Counted from the stretch's first letter, positions 37,653 to 47,042 are shown. The stretch: DNA of 64,000 nucleotides from Photobacterium alginatilyticum (GCF_009910675.1 NZ_RSEJ01000002.1:149923-213922), one strand, 5' to 3'. Numbers and translations: made by a program. The notes: generated by a model not told the origin, from the sequence alone.

Positions 37653-37759
37653 AACGTTATTTCCCTAAAATAAATGGCCCGAATGAAATTACTCTCACAC
37701 GGACCATTGTTAGCAGAAGATTTGAAACAAAGTCAAATCTCTACAGTAATTTCAGCAAA

Positions 37760-39067
37760 TTAAGCTGCAGGCTGCTGCTGGTTCATTAGCTCGTTGAAGC
37801 TAACTTCTTTGTCAGAAACCTGTGCTTTAGCTAGAAGTGCGTCAATCGCCTGCTCTTCTAGAGCAACGTTGCGCATGTTGTTCATCATCTGCTCGTTCTG
37901 CTCGTAGTAAGAAACAACTTCTGTTGGATCTTCGTATGCAGAAGCCATTTCAGAGATCAGCGCTTTAACACGCTCGTCATCCGCTTTCAGCTCTTCTGAC
38001 TTGATCACTTCGCCTAGAAGCAGACCAACTACAACACGACGCTTAGCCTGCTCTTCGAACAGTTCACGTGGTAGTTCAGGTGCGTTTGCAGCATCACCGC
38101 CGAAGCGCTGAGTTGCCTGCTGACGCAGAACGTTGATTTCCTGGTCGATAAGCGCTGCAGGAACGTTGATGTCGTTCTGCTCGATTAGGCCGTTAAGAAC
38201 CTGGTCTTTGATACGACCTTTAACCGCTTGCTTAAGCTCGCGCTCCATGTTCTTACGAACTTCAGCTTTCAGACCTTCAACAGAACCGTCTTCAACACCG
38301 AACTTAGAAACAAACTCTTCAGTTAGCTCAGGTAGTTCCTGTGCTTCAACTTTGTGTAGTTTGATTACGAAAGACGCTGCTTTACCTTTTAGGTTCTCAG
38401 CGTGGTATTCTTCTGGGAAAGTCACTTCTACAGTGAACTCGTCGCCCGCTTTCTTACCAACGATACCGTCTTCGAAACCTGGGATCATACGGCCCTGGCC
38501 CATTGCAAGAGCGAAACCTTCTGCTTTACCGCCTTCGAATTCTTCGCCGTCTACAGAACCGGTGAAGTCGATTGTTACGCGGCTGTCTGCAACTGCTGCT
38601 TCTTCAACTTCAGACCAGGTTGCCTGCTGCTTGCGTAGCGTGTCCAGCATAGTCTCAACGTCTTCGTCTTTAACTTCTACTGCTGGCTTTTCAACAGTGA
38701 TCTTGTCTAGACCAGCTAGTTCGATCTCTGGGAATACTTCGAAAGACGCTTTGAATACTAGATCTTTACCTTCAGCGATTTCAACTGGAGTAAAAGTAGG
38801 CGCGCCTGCTGGGTTGATTTTTTCTTTAACAATTGCTTCGATGTAGTGACGCTGCATCACTTCACCAAGGATGTCTTGACGAACAGAAGCGCCAAACATA
38901 CGAGCAACCATTTTCAGCGGAGCTTTACCTGGACGGAAACCATCGAAACGACGATTCTTAGCAATTTTCTTCAGTTCAGCTGTTACTGCATCTTCAATGT
39001 TAGCAGCAGGAACTGTGATAGTTAGATGGCGTTCTAGGCCTTCAGTGGTTTCAACGGTAACTTGCAT
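37760..39067 (-). CDS. tig: Trigger factor
   Basis: A 435-residue ribosome-bound chaperone and peptidyl-prolyl isomerase. It has an N-terminal ribosome-binding domain with DGFRPGKAP, a central FKBP-like domain (about residues 150-245, [33 protein letters not shown]), and a C-terminal chaperone domain ending in NELMNQQ. The ATG at 39067 gives the family start [11 protein letters not shown]. An in-frame ATG five codons upstream is less likely. It heads the tig-clpP-clpX-lon cluster. Confidence 0.97.
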   Translation of the reverse strand: MQVTVETTEGLERHLTITVPAANIEDAVTAELKKIAKNRRFDGFRPGKAPLKMVARMFGASVRQDILGEVMQRHYIEAIVKEKINPAGAPTFTPVEIAEGKDLVFKASFEVFPEIELAGLDKITVEKPAVEVKDEDVETMLDTLRKQQATWSEVEEAAVADSRVTIDFTGSVDGEEFEGGKAEGFALAMGQGRMIPGFEDGIVGKKAGDEFTVEVTFPEEYHAENLKGKAASFVIKLHKVEAQELPELTEEFVSKFGVEDGSVEGLKAEVRKNMERELKQAVKGRIKDQVLNGLIEQNDINVPAALIDQEINVLRQQATQRFGGDAANAPELPRELFEEQAKRRVVVGLLLGEVIKSEELKADDERVKALISEMASAYEDPTEVVSYYEQNEQMMNNMRNVALEEQAIDALLAKAQVSDKEVSFNELMNQQQPAA

Positions 39068-39590
39068 TTTATTTAACCTCAAAACTTACTCAGCATTCTC
39101 TGAGTGATGTTGCCGATCAGTCATATGCTGACGGTGGCATCCTTTCGTGTTATGGCTTACGACAAGGCAAAAACCATAACGCCTTAATTCTGATAATTTC
39201 TGTATCTATTTGGCCTTAGAGCCACGAAGCCAGAAATTAAAACGCGGTATTATAGCGAGCTGAAGCGCTGTCGTCGAGACGAGTCAGCCCAACCGCAATC
39301 AAACCTTTCACACAAGATAGGGGCAAAAAATCCATTTTCAAGGAGAAACTGTAAAAATCTCCCTACCTTTTCTGTTTTTTTGACAAAGAATTGGAATATC
39401 AGCGCCAAATGCCTCATGAATGCCGATTTTATGTTCAGACTGGAGCACTGCTGAGTGGTCCCTTTAAATGAAATGATCAAAAAGATTCTAAATAAGCAAC
39501 AATGAGCACAATAGGTGCAAACCATCAGAGATATCATGTGCGTTAGCAATAATGGAATAGGATATGTTGCTCAACGTTAAGGATATCGAT
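39068..39590. other. Intergenic region upstream of tig
   Basis: About 520 bases. The right part of the minus strand holds a 99-codon open frame (39250-39549), but it has low complexity and no ribosome site, so I do not call it. The leftward promoter of tig and the rightward promoter of the small ORF at 39591 must lie here. I saw no clear terminator or operator. Confidence 0.5.
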
Positions 39591-39755
39591 ATGAAAAGGA
39601 ATAAAGCGAAGGTCATTGCTTCCTGGCACCCATCAAACCCAAGGGAAATGGCTGCACTACAAGCACTATTGATTCAGGAGATTGGCGGACAACCTGCACA
39701 CCACCAAGGCGGCACAGGAAAAACCGGTAACAATTCCGGGCGAGTCATCCGATAG
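39591..39755 (+). CDS. Hypothetical 54-residue protein
   Basis: A short open frame starting MKRNKAKVIASWHPSNPREM. AAGGA lies 7 bases before the ATG, and nine further codons upstream are open but lack a ribosome site at the proper distance. The N-terminal half looks protein-like (REMAALQALLIQEIGG); the rest is Gly/His-rich. I do not recognise a family. It lies beside tRNA-Arg and is divergent from tig. It could be a real small protein or chance. Confidence 0.4.
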   Translation: MKRNKAKVIASWHPSNPREMAALQALLIQEIGGQPAHHQGGTGKTGNNSGRVIR

Positions 39756-39842
39756 TGATAAATCAGTAACGCAGTAAAAGCCTCTCAGGCTAAGAGTGAA
39801 CTTACTAAATCGGAACGCAAGGAGATAAATCAAGAGAGGAAA

Positions 39843-39919
39843 TGGCGCGCCCTGCAGGATTCGAACCTGCGACCACATGCTTAGAAGGCACGTGCTCTAT
39901 CCAACTGAGCTAAGGGCGC
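39843..39919 (-). tRNA. argU: tRNA-Arg (anticodon UCU)
   Basis: A 77-base cloverleaf including the encoded CCA. The acceptor stem pairs GCGCCCT with AGGGCGC, the T-loop is GGTTCGAATCC, and the anticodon loop CTTCTAA gives UCU, which reads the rare AGA codon. The sequence is close to E. coli argU. As in E. coli, it lies near folD. tRNA-Arg genes are frequent integration sites, but nothing inserted is seen beside this one. Confidence 0.96.
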
Positions 39920-40267
39920 ATCATTATATGTAACGATAAGTTACGGGACGGGATTATACGTCCCCTGACAGTCACGTCAACGCTTTTTCTCCGAATTTCG
40001 CCCCCCTTCCTACCAAGTGCTCAAAGTAACAACAATTTGCATTAATTTCAGTAATTAACTGCCATTTTGCAGCCCTCAACGTATCTCTAGCAGCAACCTA
40101 TTCATCTACACGCCCCAATCCGTCGATTCTGCTTCAACCATGTGCTTGTGAAAAAAAGGCATGTGTATTGCCTAAAAAGGAATAAAGCAAACGTTTGCGC
40201 TATGGATCTTGGTCACATTCTTTGCGACAATGTGAAAGCTCCGTTAACTACAGCCCAAAGGATAATC
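39920..40267 (+). other. Leader and promoter region of folD
   Basis: About 350 bases between tRNA-Arg and folD. A frame extending folD back to 40142 is open, but no start there is supported. The region holds a PurR-type box at 40185-40200. No RNA gene was recognised in the rest. Confidence 0.55.
40185..40200. promoter_or_regulatory. PurR-type box before folD
   Basis: AAGCAAACGTTTGCGC matches the PurR consensus ACGCAAACGTTTGCGT at 14 of 16 positions, with the whole central palindrome intact. It lies 68 bases before the folD start. FolD supplies 10-formyl-tetrahydrofolate for purine synthesis, so PurR control fits. Confidence 0.8.
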
Positions 40268-41125
40268 ATGGCCGCTCAAATTATTGATGGAAAACTCATC
40301 TCCCAAACCGTTCGACAAGAAGTTGCTGCCCGTGTTAAAGCACGAGTGGATGCGGGTTTGCGTGCCCCTGGTTTAGCCGTTGTGCTTGTTGGACAGGATC
40401 CGGCATCGCAAATTTATGTCGGCAGCAAGCGTAAAGCCTGTGATGAAGTCGGCTTTATTTCTAAGTCATTCGACCTGCCGGCTGCAACATCCGAAACTGA
40501 GCTACTGGCCCTGATCGATGAACTCAATAATGATAAAGAAATCGACGGCATCTTAGTTCAGTTACCTCTGCCTGCCGGAATAGATACCACCAAGGTCATT
40601 GAGCAAATCGATCCGGAGAAAGATGTCGACGGTTTCCACCCGTACAATGTCGGCCGCCTGTGTCAGCGTATCCCTAAGCTCCGCTCCTGCACGCCCAAAG
40701 GCGTAATGACACTGCTTGAACGATACAACATCGCCGTTCGTGGTAAGCACGCCGTTATTGTCGGTGCATCAAACATTGTTGGCCGGCCGATGACCCTTGA
40801 GCTGTTGCTTGCAGGCGCCACCACAACAACCTGCCACCGCTTTACCAAAAACCTGGAGCAGCATATTCGTCAAGCCGATATCCTGATTATCGCCGTCGGC
40901 AAACCTAACTTCATTCCGGGCGAGTGGATCAAAGAAGGCGCAACCATCATGGATGTCGGTATCAACCGACTAGACAGCGGCAAGCTAGTCGGTGATGTTG
41001 AGTACGATATCGCCCGTGAGAAAGCCCGCCACATTACTCCGGTCCCAGGAGGCGTCGGCCCCATGACAGTAGCCACATTGATTGAAAATACCCTGCTCGC
41101 CTGTGAGCAGTATCATTCGGACTAA
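40268..41125 (+). CDS. folD: Bifunctional methylenetetrahydrofolate dehydrogenase/cyclohydrolase FolD
   Basis: A 285-residue enzyme converting 5,10-methylene-THF to 10-formyl-THF with NADP. Family motifs are [21 protein letters not shown] (Tyr and Lys of the active site), [22 protein letters not shown] in the NADP fold and [20 protein letters not shown]. The ATG at 40268 is chosen because AAAGGA precedes it and the N-terminus [12 protein letters not shown] fits the family. A PurR-type box lies upstream. Confidence 0.97.
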   Translation: MAAQIIDGKLISQTVRQEVAARVKARVDAGLRAPGLAVVLVGQDPASQIYVGSKRKACDEVGFISKSFDLPAATSETELLALIDELNNDKEIDGILVQLPLPAGIDTTKVIEQIDPEKDVDGFHPYNVGRLCQRIPKLRSCTPKGVMTLLERYNIAVRGKHAVIVGASNIVGRPMTLELLLAGATTTTCHRFTKNLEQHIRQADILIIAVGKPNFIPGEWIKEGATIMDVGINRLDSGKLVGDVEYDIAREKARHITPVPGGVGPMTVATLIENTLLACEQYHSD

Positions 41126-41170
41126 AGATCTAGGGTCTAAAGATAATATCAAGGTGCGCAAGTCGAATAT

Positions 41171-41205
41171 AAAAAAAGCGAGAGGTGTAAACCTCTCGCT
41201 TTTTT
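41171..41205. terminator. Bidirectional terminator between folD and galU
   Basis: Stem AAAAAAGCGAGAGGT/ACCTCTCGCTTTTTT with a GTAA loop. It serves the convergent genes folD and galU. Confidence 0.93.
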
Positions 41206-41238
41206 GAGTCTGGAGCCTGTTTTCCTGAAACTCGCTAC

Positions 41239-42147
41239 TTAGAGCGTTTTAACCACGTCTTTCAGATAAGCTTTAAAATCTTCACCAAGGGCTTCGTGGC
41301 GAATACCATACTCAACAAACGCCTGCATGTAGCCTAGCTTGCTTCCGCAATCGTGACTCTTTCCTGACATATGAAAAGCATTGACTTGCTTGGTTTCCAT
41401 CAGCATATCAATGGCGTCAGTCAACTGAATTTCATCACCGGCACCAACAGGCGTTCTTTCAAGCAGTCCCCAAATCTCTGCTGGCAATACATAGCGGCCG
41501 ACGATTGCCAGATTTGACGGCGCTTCTTCCTGATCCGGCTTTTCAACAACCTTGGTCATTGGCGCAGATTCACCTGGATTCAGCTCTGAACCATTGATAT
41601 CTGCCACACCATAGCTCGACACTTCTGACATTGGCACAGGCTCAACCATAACCTGGCTCACCTCGGTCTCATTAAATGCCGATACCATCGCGGCCATATT
41701 TTCCTTGCGCAGATCGCTCGCCGCATCATCCAAAATGACATCAGGCAGAACAACAGCAAACGGCTCGTCTCCCACCAGCGGATGGGCGCAAAGGACAGCA
41801 TGACCCAAACCTTTTGCCTGTCCCTGACGAACATGCATAATCGTGACATCTTTAGGACAAATGCTCTGTACTTCATCAAGCAACTGACGCTTAACACGCT
41901 TTTCCAATGTTGCTTCCAGCTCGAAAGAGGTATCAAAATGGTTCTCAATCGAGTTTTTTGAAGAGTGAGTAACCAGCACAATCTCTTTGATACCTGCCGC
42001 CACACACTCATTCACCACATATTGGATCAGCGGCTTGTCGACGATTGGCAGCATTTCTTTCGGGATCGCCTTAGTTGCAGGCAACATACGCGTACCGAGA
42101 CCGGCGACAGGGATCACCGCTTTACGAACAGGGGAAGTATTAGGCAT
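41239..42147 (-). CDS. galU: UTP-glucose-1-phosphate uridylyltransferase GalU
   Basis: A 302-residue nucleotidyltransferase making UDP-glucose for LPS, capsule and galactose metabolism. Typical motifs are [60 protein letters not shown] and [13 protein letters not shown]. An ATG four codons earlier (42159) is in frame, but the one at 42147 has GGA upstream and gives the same 302-residue length as E. coli. It lies downstream of rfaH, both linked to surface polysaccharide. rssB, a usual galU neighbour, is 2.6 kb away. Confidence 0.96.
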   Translation of the reverse strand: MPNTSPVRKAVIPVAGLGTRMLPATKAIPKEMLPIVDKPLIQYVVNECVAAGIKEIVLVTHSSKNSIENHFDTSFELEATLEKRVKRQLLDEVQSICPKDVTIMHVRQGQAKGLGHAVLCAHPLVGDEPFAVVLPDVILDDAASDLRKENMAAMVSAFNETEVSQVMVEPVPMSEVSSYGVADINGSELNPGESAPMTKVVEKPDQEEAPSNLAIVGRYVLPAEIWGLLERTPVGAGDEIQLTDAIDMLMETKQVNAFHMSGKSHDCGSKLGYMQAFVEYGIRHEALGEDFKAYLKDVVKTL

Positions 42148-42214
42148 TCTTAATTCCATTAATCAATAATCGGGCAAACTATAACAAACTGTGGTTAAAC
42201 TATCGACACTGTCT

Positions 42215-42234
42215 CTGGCAGTAAACACTGCCAG
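42215..42234. other. Hairpin directly after the rfaH stop codon
   Basis: A perfect stem CTGGCAGT/ACTGCCAG with an AAAC loop begins at the base next to the rfaH stop. There is no T-run on the minus strand. It may stabilise the rfaH mRNA end or act as an operator for galU. Confidence 0.4.
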
Positions 42235-42732
42235 TTATTTCTTCACAATATCTTCATTTTGAACACTAACTTTCACTGGCTTACCCAGCAGGTTAATCAG
42301 CATAAACGAACGTTTCTCGCCGTCAGGCTCCTGGTAAATGGCTTCGATACCCTTGAACTGACCCTGGGTCAACTTCAGGCTTTCACCTGGCTGAGGCAAG
42401 CTTGACAGTTTCACCTGATGCTCTTCACTGTCTTCATTCATCATCAAGCCGTAGATCAGGTCCGGCTGAACAGTCTGGGGCTTGGCACCCTGGCGAATAA
42501 AGCTCGCCACTCCGCGAGTTGAGCGAATGGTGGTATAACTGATCTCTTCCGGGTCGAAATACACAAACATATAACCCGGAAACAGAGGTTCGGAACATTC
42601 CGTTCGCTTGCCCCTGACAATTTTTTGCACTGTCACCTGAGGGTAGTAACACTCAACACCTTGGCGATCAAGATTGATCACTGCGCGCTCCTGCTCGCTG
42701 CGCTTACAATATAGGAGGTACCAATCTTTCAT
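42235..42732 (-). CDS. rfaH: Transcription antiterminator RfaH
   Basis: A 165-residue NusG paralogue that loads onto RNA polymerase at ops sites and boosts long operons for LPS, capsule and similar products. The N-terminal NGN domain (MKDWYLLYCKRSEQERAVINL, PLFPGYMFVYFD, TTIRSTRGVASFIR) and C-terminal KOW domain (KLTQGQFKGIEAIYQEPDGEKR) are present, with length equal to the family. No ops element was found by eye in this window, so its targets lie elsewhere. Confidence 0.95.
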   Translation of the reverse strand: MKDWYLLYCKRSEQERAVINLDRQGVECYYPQVTVQKIVRGKRTECSEPLFPGYMFVYFDPEEISYTTIRSTRGVASFIRQGAKPQTVQPDLIYGLMMNEDSEEHQVKLSSLPQPGESLKLTQGQFKGIEAIYQEPDGEKRSFMLINLLGKPVKVSVQNEDIVKK

Positions 42733-43144
42733 AATTTTCTTAGCCTAATTCACGCCAACTGAAACACTCCCTAAATTATAAGTACTGATAAACAAAGAAC
42801 AACTTATTCCAAAGCGATTGATATCACATCAAATTCTCTCTTCAAGCCCGTCACAATTGTAACAACCATTAAAAACACAAAAATGCAACATTAAAAGCTA
42901 GCATAAAAGACCAGATCAATATAAAGCACCAGAATGAGCATTAAAGACAACACAACAAACCAAACGAGCCGTGTAAATCTGAGATTTCATTTTTGACCAA
43001 ATGATATGCAACCACTGACAAATCAAAGGTTTACATTGTTTTTCATTTGTTCTGCAAATGTGAAAATTTGCAGTTTAAAAGTTTGTGCTTTATAAAAAGA
43101 GCCGAATTTGCAATCACACATACAATTCAACACAGAGAATAATT
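42733..43144 (+). other. AT-rich upstream region of the peptide transporter
   Basis: About 410 AT-rich bases between the divergent genes rfaH and the peptide transporter. The only structure I see is the 22-base dyad at 43052. TTGCAG (43068) and TTATAA (43091), 17 bases apart, could be the -35 and -10 of the transporter. Confidence 0.5.
43052..43073. promoter_or_regulatory. Inverted repeat overlapping the transporter promoter
   Basis: A perfect dyad CTGCAAAT-N6-ATTTGCAG whose right arm overlaps the putative -35 TTGCAG. It is well placed for a repressor. The protein that binds is unknown. Confidence 0.45.
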
Positions 43145-44536
43145 ATGAGCAATCTGAGAAGTGGTACATTGCTTGGCCACCCTAAAGGTTTGTTTCTACT
43201 GTTTGGTACAGAACTATGGGAACGATTTTCTTACTATGCCATGCGCGCGATTTTGGTACTTTATCTGACAGATAAAACCATCAACGGCGGCCTTGGCTGG
43301 TCGACTCAAGACGCACTCAACCTCTACGGCATCTACACCGGTCTCGTCTACATCACTCCTCTAATTGGTGGATGGATTGCCGATAACTTCCTCGGTCAGC
43401 GCCGCTCTATCATCATTGGTGGTATCCTGATGGCTCTCGGCCAGTTCACACTGGCACTACCAAATAGCATGGTCGACCCGCACTCAGTGACTGCTTTCTA
43501 CCTGGGTCTTGGCCTGCTGATCATTGGTAACGGTATGTTCAAGCCGAACATTTCAACCATGGTCGGTGACCTGTACGAAGAAGGTGATAACCGTCGTGAC
43601 GGCGCTTTCACTATCTTCTACATGGGTATCAACCTTGGTTCACTGCTTGCGGGTATTATTGCCGGTGCTGCTTCAGCTGCGTACGGCTGGAAGGCAGGCT
43701 TCCTGACTGCCGGTATCGGTATGGTTATCAGCCTGATTACTCAGATGGTATTTGCTGAGCGTCTACTGGGTAATATCGGTAAAGAGCCAGCTGCCAAGCG
43801 TGCTGCCGCGATGAACAAATCCGGTAAACAAGAGCCGCTAACCAAGCAAGAACGCGATCGCATGAAAGTTATCATGATCATGGGTCTGTTCGTGGTTATT
43901 TTCTGGGCTGGCTTCGAACAAGCCGGTGGTCTGATGAACATCTTCTCTCAGCAATATACTGACCGTATGATTGGTAGCTTTGAAGTACCAGCAGCATGGT
44001 TCCAGTCTCTGAACCCGTTCTTTGTGATCACGCTTGCTCCGATCATCGCTTCTATCTGGGTGAAAATGGGTCCTAAAGAGCCAAGCTCACCAATTAAATT
44101 TGCGATGGGTCTTTTCTTCCTTGCAATAGGTTTCCTATGCATGATCGGTGCGGTTATGCAGCAAGGTGGCGATCTTACTGTTAAGACATCAATGATGTGG
44201 CTAGTAGGTGCATACTTCTTCCACACTCTGGGTGAGCTTTGCCTATCACCAATCGGCCTGTCAATGGTAACCAAACTTGCCCCGCTACGCCTTGCCTCTT
44301 TGATGATGGGTGCATGGTTCGGCTTTAACGCAATTGCTAACTATGTAGCCGGTATCATTGGTTCACAAGTAGGTGAAGCAGGTCCAATGGCTATCTTCAG
44401 TGGTATTGCAATTGCAGCAACAATTGCTGGTGTACTGCTACTACTTTGCTCAAATCAGCTTATCCGCTGGATGCACGGTGCAGAAGGTAAAGTTGTCGAA
44501 GAAGAAGCTACAGACGCGAAACCTGTTGAAGCATAA
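43145..44536 (+). CDS. Proton-dependent oligopeptide transporter (POT/PTR2 family)
   Basis: A 463-residue inner-membrane protein with 12-14 spans. It takes up di- and tripeptides using the proton gradient. The POT signature ELWERFSYYAMR (E-x-x-E-R near residue 25) and the second motif IFYMGINLGSLLAG are present. The charged C-terminal tail is VEEEATDAKPVEA. The ATG at 43145 is preferred because it gives the typical N-terminus (MSNLRSGTLLGHPKGLFLLFGTE). A terminator and two tandem arrays follow. Confidence 0.94.
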   Translation: MSNLRSGTLLGHPKGLFLLFGTELWERFSYYAMRAILVLYLTDKTINGGLGWSTQDALNLYGIYTGLVYITPLIGGWIADNFLGQRRSIIIGGILMALGQFTLALPNSMVDPHSVTAFYLGLGLLIIGNGMFKPNISTMVGDLYEEGDNRRDGAFTIFYMGINLGSLLAGIIAGAASAAYGWKAGFLTAGIGMVISLITQMVFAERLLGNIGKEPAAKRAAAMNKSGKQEPLTKQERDRMKVIMIMGLFVVIFWAGFEQAGGLMNIFSQQYTDRMIGSFEVPAAWFQSLNPFFVITLAPIIASIWVKMGPKEPSSPIKFAMGLFFLAIGFLCMIGAVMQQGGDLTVKTSMMWLVGAYFFHTLGELCLSPIGLSMVTKLAPLRLASLMMGAWFGFNAIANYVAGIIGSQVGEAGPMAIFSGIAIAATIAGVLLLLCSNQLIRWMHGAEGKVVEEEATDAKPVEA

Positions 44537-44548
44537 AAATATGAGTAA

Positions 44549-44572
44549 CTAGGTCTAGGTCTAGGTCTAGGT
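44549..44572. repeat. CTAGGT tandem repeat after the peptide transporter
   Basis: Four perfect copies of the hexamer CTAGGT begin 13 bases after the transporter stop and end just before its terminator. Confidence 0.9.
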
Positions 44573-44578
44573 AATAGC

Positions 44579-44610
44579 AAAAAGCGAGAACAGTGAGTTC
44601 TCGCTTTTTT
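44579..44610 (+). terminator. Intrinsic terminator after the peptide transporter
   Basis: Stem AAAAAGCGAGAAC/GTTCTCGCTTTTT with an AGTGA loop and extra T. It is flanked on both sides by short tandem arrays. Confidence 0.92.
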
Positions 44611-44617
44611 GTTTTTG

Positions 44618-44664
44618 GGTTCTAGGTTCTAGGTTCTAGGTTCTAGGTTCTAGGTTCTAGGTTC
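44618..44664. repeat. GGTTCTA tandem repeat
   Basis: Six full copies of the heptamer GGTTCTA and a partial seventh. The unit is related to the CTAGGT array 46 bases to the left. It lies between the convergent transporter and rssB, outside any gene. Confidence 0.92.
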
Positions 44665-44745
44665 AGAAATCTTCAAAAGCCCCCAGGAAGTGTCAAGCTC
44701 CTGCTCTTCCTAAGCACCTTTCTTCCCAGGAACCAGGACCCGCAC

Positions 44746-45912
44746 TTAAAAACCACACCGCTTTAGAGTAAGGCTGAAACTGGCCGAACCAATTTCACTG
44801 AGAGAGAGTCGACCTCCGGACTCGGAAAGCGGCAAATGGATAGTGTCATTCTGGTAGGCATTCTTACCAAGCCAAGGCTGAGCAACCAGCTCTTTATTAC
44901 CTTCACTGGTTTGCAGTATTGCAGCCAAGCCTGTTGATGTGACAGACAAGCTCTTGTCGCAAGCATCAAAAATGCCAAACAGGGCTTTGATCGGCGCGGC
45001 ATAACCTGAATGCTTCATCCCTTTTTCAATCAATTGAATCAAGCTGCGGATATCATGTTCATCGGCCATCCGGGTACGTAGAAAATCATTAAAGAACGCC
45101 CGAATAAGCAAGGTGGTCGCGGTGCCATTGTCGTTATCTGTTGACGAATCGACAAGGTAGAAGGCCAAACGCCCATCCATAAGCCAGGTATAATCCAGTA
45201 GTACAGGCTGGACATCGGTCGACTGCAGAACACAATAACTCAACTGCCAGTCTCCCTGCTTGGACTCTGTCTCCGGCATCAAACCCAGCAGCAGTTCCCG
45301 AGCAGCCCTCGGGTTGGCCTTGAGCTCTTCAATGTGCCATTCCAGCTCCTCATCGACACAGCTATCATCGCCTATCCCAAACCACTGACTGGAAAAATCT
45401 CGGTTTTCCGTCACGGAATCTTGGGATTTCAAAACGGACAGCATGGCTGACTTCAGCACCATGATGTTATCCAGTGGCTTGACCAGAAAATCCTTTACTC
45501 CGTGGCGAAGCGCCGTGGCAACATCAGCCATATCACCGGTGCCAGAAATGACAATAATCGGCACCATCGGGTACTGTACGGAGATTTCTTCGACAAACTC
45601 CATCCCGGTCAATACCGGCATTGCCAAGTCACAAAGCAGCACATCGGGAATACTATCTCTTAACGCTTGTAACCCTGCCAGCCCGTCTTCAGCTTCACGC
45701 ACTTTACAGCCCTGGCTTTCAAGGAAACCAGTGATCATTCTGCGAAAAACAGGATCATCTTCAACCACGAGAACATCTTTATCCTCAAGCAAAGGTTGTG
45801 CCCTCCATGAATGATGATTATCTTTTGCCTGAGTGTGCTCAGGACGACATACGGATTTATCAGAATGCGTGTGCATGAAAACTCGAATTGCTAACCAATC
45901 TATCAAAAGCAT
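44746..45912 (-). CDS. rssB: RssB-like response regulator
   Basis: A 388-residue protein (or 376 if the ATG at residue 13 is used). The receiver domain (about residues 45-160) has the acidic pair EDD, the phospho-acceptor Asp95 in LLCDLAMPVLTG, and Lys145 in DFLVKPLD. The C-terminal half resembles the PP2C-like effector domain of RssB, which delivers RpoS to ClpXP. The acidic metal residues of an active phosphatase are not evident. Order with galU is conserved with E. coli in part. clpXP is also in this window. Confidence 0.8.
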   Translation of the reverse strand: MLLIDWLAIRVFMHTHSDKSVCRPEHTQAKDNHHSWRAQPLLEDKDVLVVEDDPVFRRMITGFLESQGCKVREAEDGLAGLQALRDSIPDVLLCDLAMPVLTGMEFVEEISVQYPMVPIIVISGTGDMADVATALRHGVKDFLVKPLDNIMVLKSAMLSVLKSQDSVTENRDFSSQWFGIGDDSCVDEELEWHIEELKANPRAARELLLGLMPETESKQGDWQLSYCVLQSTDVQPVLLDYTWLMDGRLAFYLVDSSTDNDNGTATTLLIRAFFNDFLRTRMADEHDIRSLIQLIEKGMKHSGYAAPIKALFGIFDACDKSLSVTSTGLAAILQTSEGNKELVAQPWLGKNAYQNDTIHLPLSESGGRLSLSEIGSASFSLTLKRCGF

Positions 45913-46141
45913 AGGCCGGAATTATTATTCCGTCATAACTATCACAGCTTTCAGCCCGTAAATTATTGGATTATGCAACCTACTTCAAAAATTAACCTTC
46001 TCAAGGCATAAAGATCGCCGTTTTTAGTAGGTAGAACTATGTTGATATTGATTTACAGCAAAACTTGTTACGATAGTGACACCTCATAGCACAATTTGTT
46101 ATACCATTCTCCGATTATTAGTTTTCAGTGATTGTATGACT

Positions 46142-47017
46142 ATGAAGCTTGACGATTTAAATTTGTTTCGTATGGTTGTTGAACACGGCAGCTATACTGC
46201 CGCCTCCCGTAAAACTCAGGTTCCAGTTGCCACATTAACACGACGGATCCAAGCCCTGGAAGAGTGCCTAAGCATTCGCCTGTTAAACCGTCACGCGCGA
46301 AAACTTTCACTGACAGAGGCCGGACAAAAATTCTATGATGATTGTAGCCCTCTGCTGCAACAGTTGGTCGATACTACCGAGCACATTAGCGAAGAGTGCA
46401 AGGGAGCGGCTGGCAAGCTGAAAATTGCCGCTCCGTCAAACCTGACCAAAGTGATGCTGCAACCAATGCTAAATGCGTTTATGCAGGATCATCCGGCGAT
46501 CAGTATTGAACTGCATATGAGCAGCGAGCCGGAGCAGCTTGATCCGACAGATTGGGATGTTATTTTTCGTGTCGGTCCGCAGCGCGATTCAACACTGATT
46601 GCCCGGCGCATCAATTCGGTCAAGGACATCCTGGTCGCCAGCCCGGACTACCTAAGAAATAACGCCGAGCCCAAGCATGCCCAGGATCTCCACCATCACT
46701 CCCTGCTCAAAGGCAAGCCATTGCTTCGCTGGCGCCTGACCGACAGTAACGGCGAGACAGTCACAGTAAATGAACGAGGGCGTTTTGAGGCCAATCAGCT
46801 TAATGTGGTGCGTAAGGCATGTGCAAGCGGCCTTGGTATCACACTGATGCCGGATGTGATGCTGGAAAAATATATCGCCACGGGTGAGCTGGTCCGTATT
46901 CTTGAAAACTGGTCGGCCAACCCACGAGAAGTCTACCTTCTCTATAACCACCGCGATTACCAGCCAGAAAAACAGCGTCTGTTTATTGAATTCGCCAGCG
47001 AATACTTCAAGCTATAA
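46142..47017 (+). CDS. aphB: LysR family regulator, AphB homologue
   Basis: A 291-residue LysR-type regulator very similar to V. cholerae AphB along its length (MKLDDLNLFRMVVEHGSYTA, IRLLNRHARKLSLTEAG, KLKIAAPSNLTKVMLQPML, GITLMPDVM). The helix-turn-helix is within residues 18-40. AphB activates tcpPH and acid or anaerobic-response genes. Cys227 (VRKACASGLG) probably corresponds to the cysteine described as the redox switch of AphB. Starts at 46136 and 46142 are both possible; the latter gives the family length. It is divergent from rssB. Confidence 0.85.
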   Translation: MKLDDLNLFRMVVEHGSYTAASRKTQVPVATLTRRIQALEECLSIRLLNRHARKLSLTEAGQKFYDDCSPLLQQLVDTTEHISEECKGAAGKLKIAAPSNLTKVMLQPMLNAFMQDHPAISIELHMSSEPEQLDPTDWDVIFRVGPQRDSTLIARRINSVKDILVASPDYLRNNAEPKHAQDLHHHSLLKGKPLLRWRLTDSNGETVTVNERGRFEANQLNVVRKACASGLGITLMPDVMLEKYIATGELVRILENWSANPREVYLLYNHRDYQPEKQRLFIEFASEYFKL

Positions 47018-47042
47018 TCCCTACCAGAAAGTTCTTCCACCT

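Noticed and set aside
38133-38846. 237-codon plus-strand frame inside tig
   Set aside because: Antisense to a well-conserved gene; serine-rich translation typical of a shadow frame.
39250-39549. 99-codon open frame on the minus strand upstream of tig
   Set aside because: Cys/Phe-rich low-quality translation, no ribosome site, and the tig promoter must lie nearby.
42235-42732. ops element for RfaH within the window
   Set aside because: No copy of the GGCGGTAG-type element was found in a promoter-proximal place; similar words occur only inside genes.
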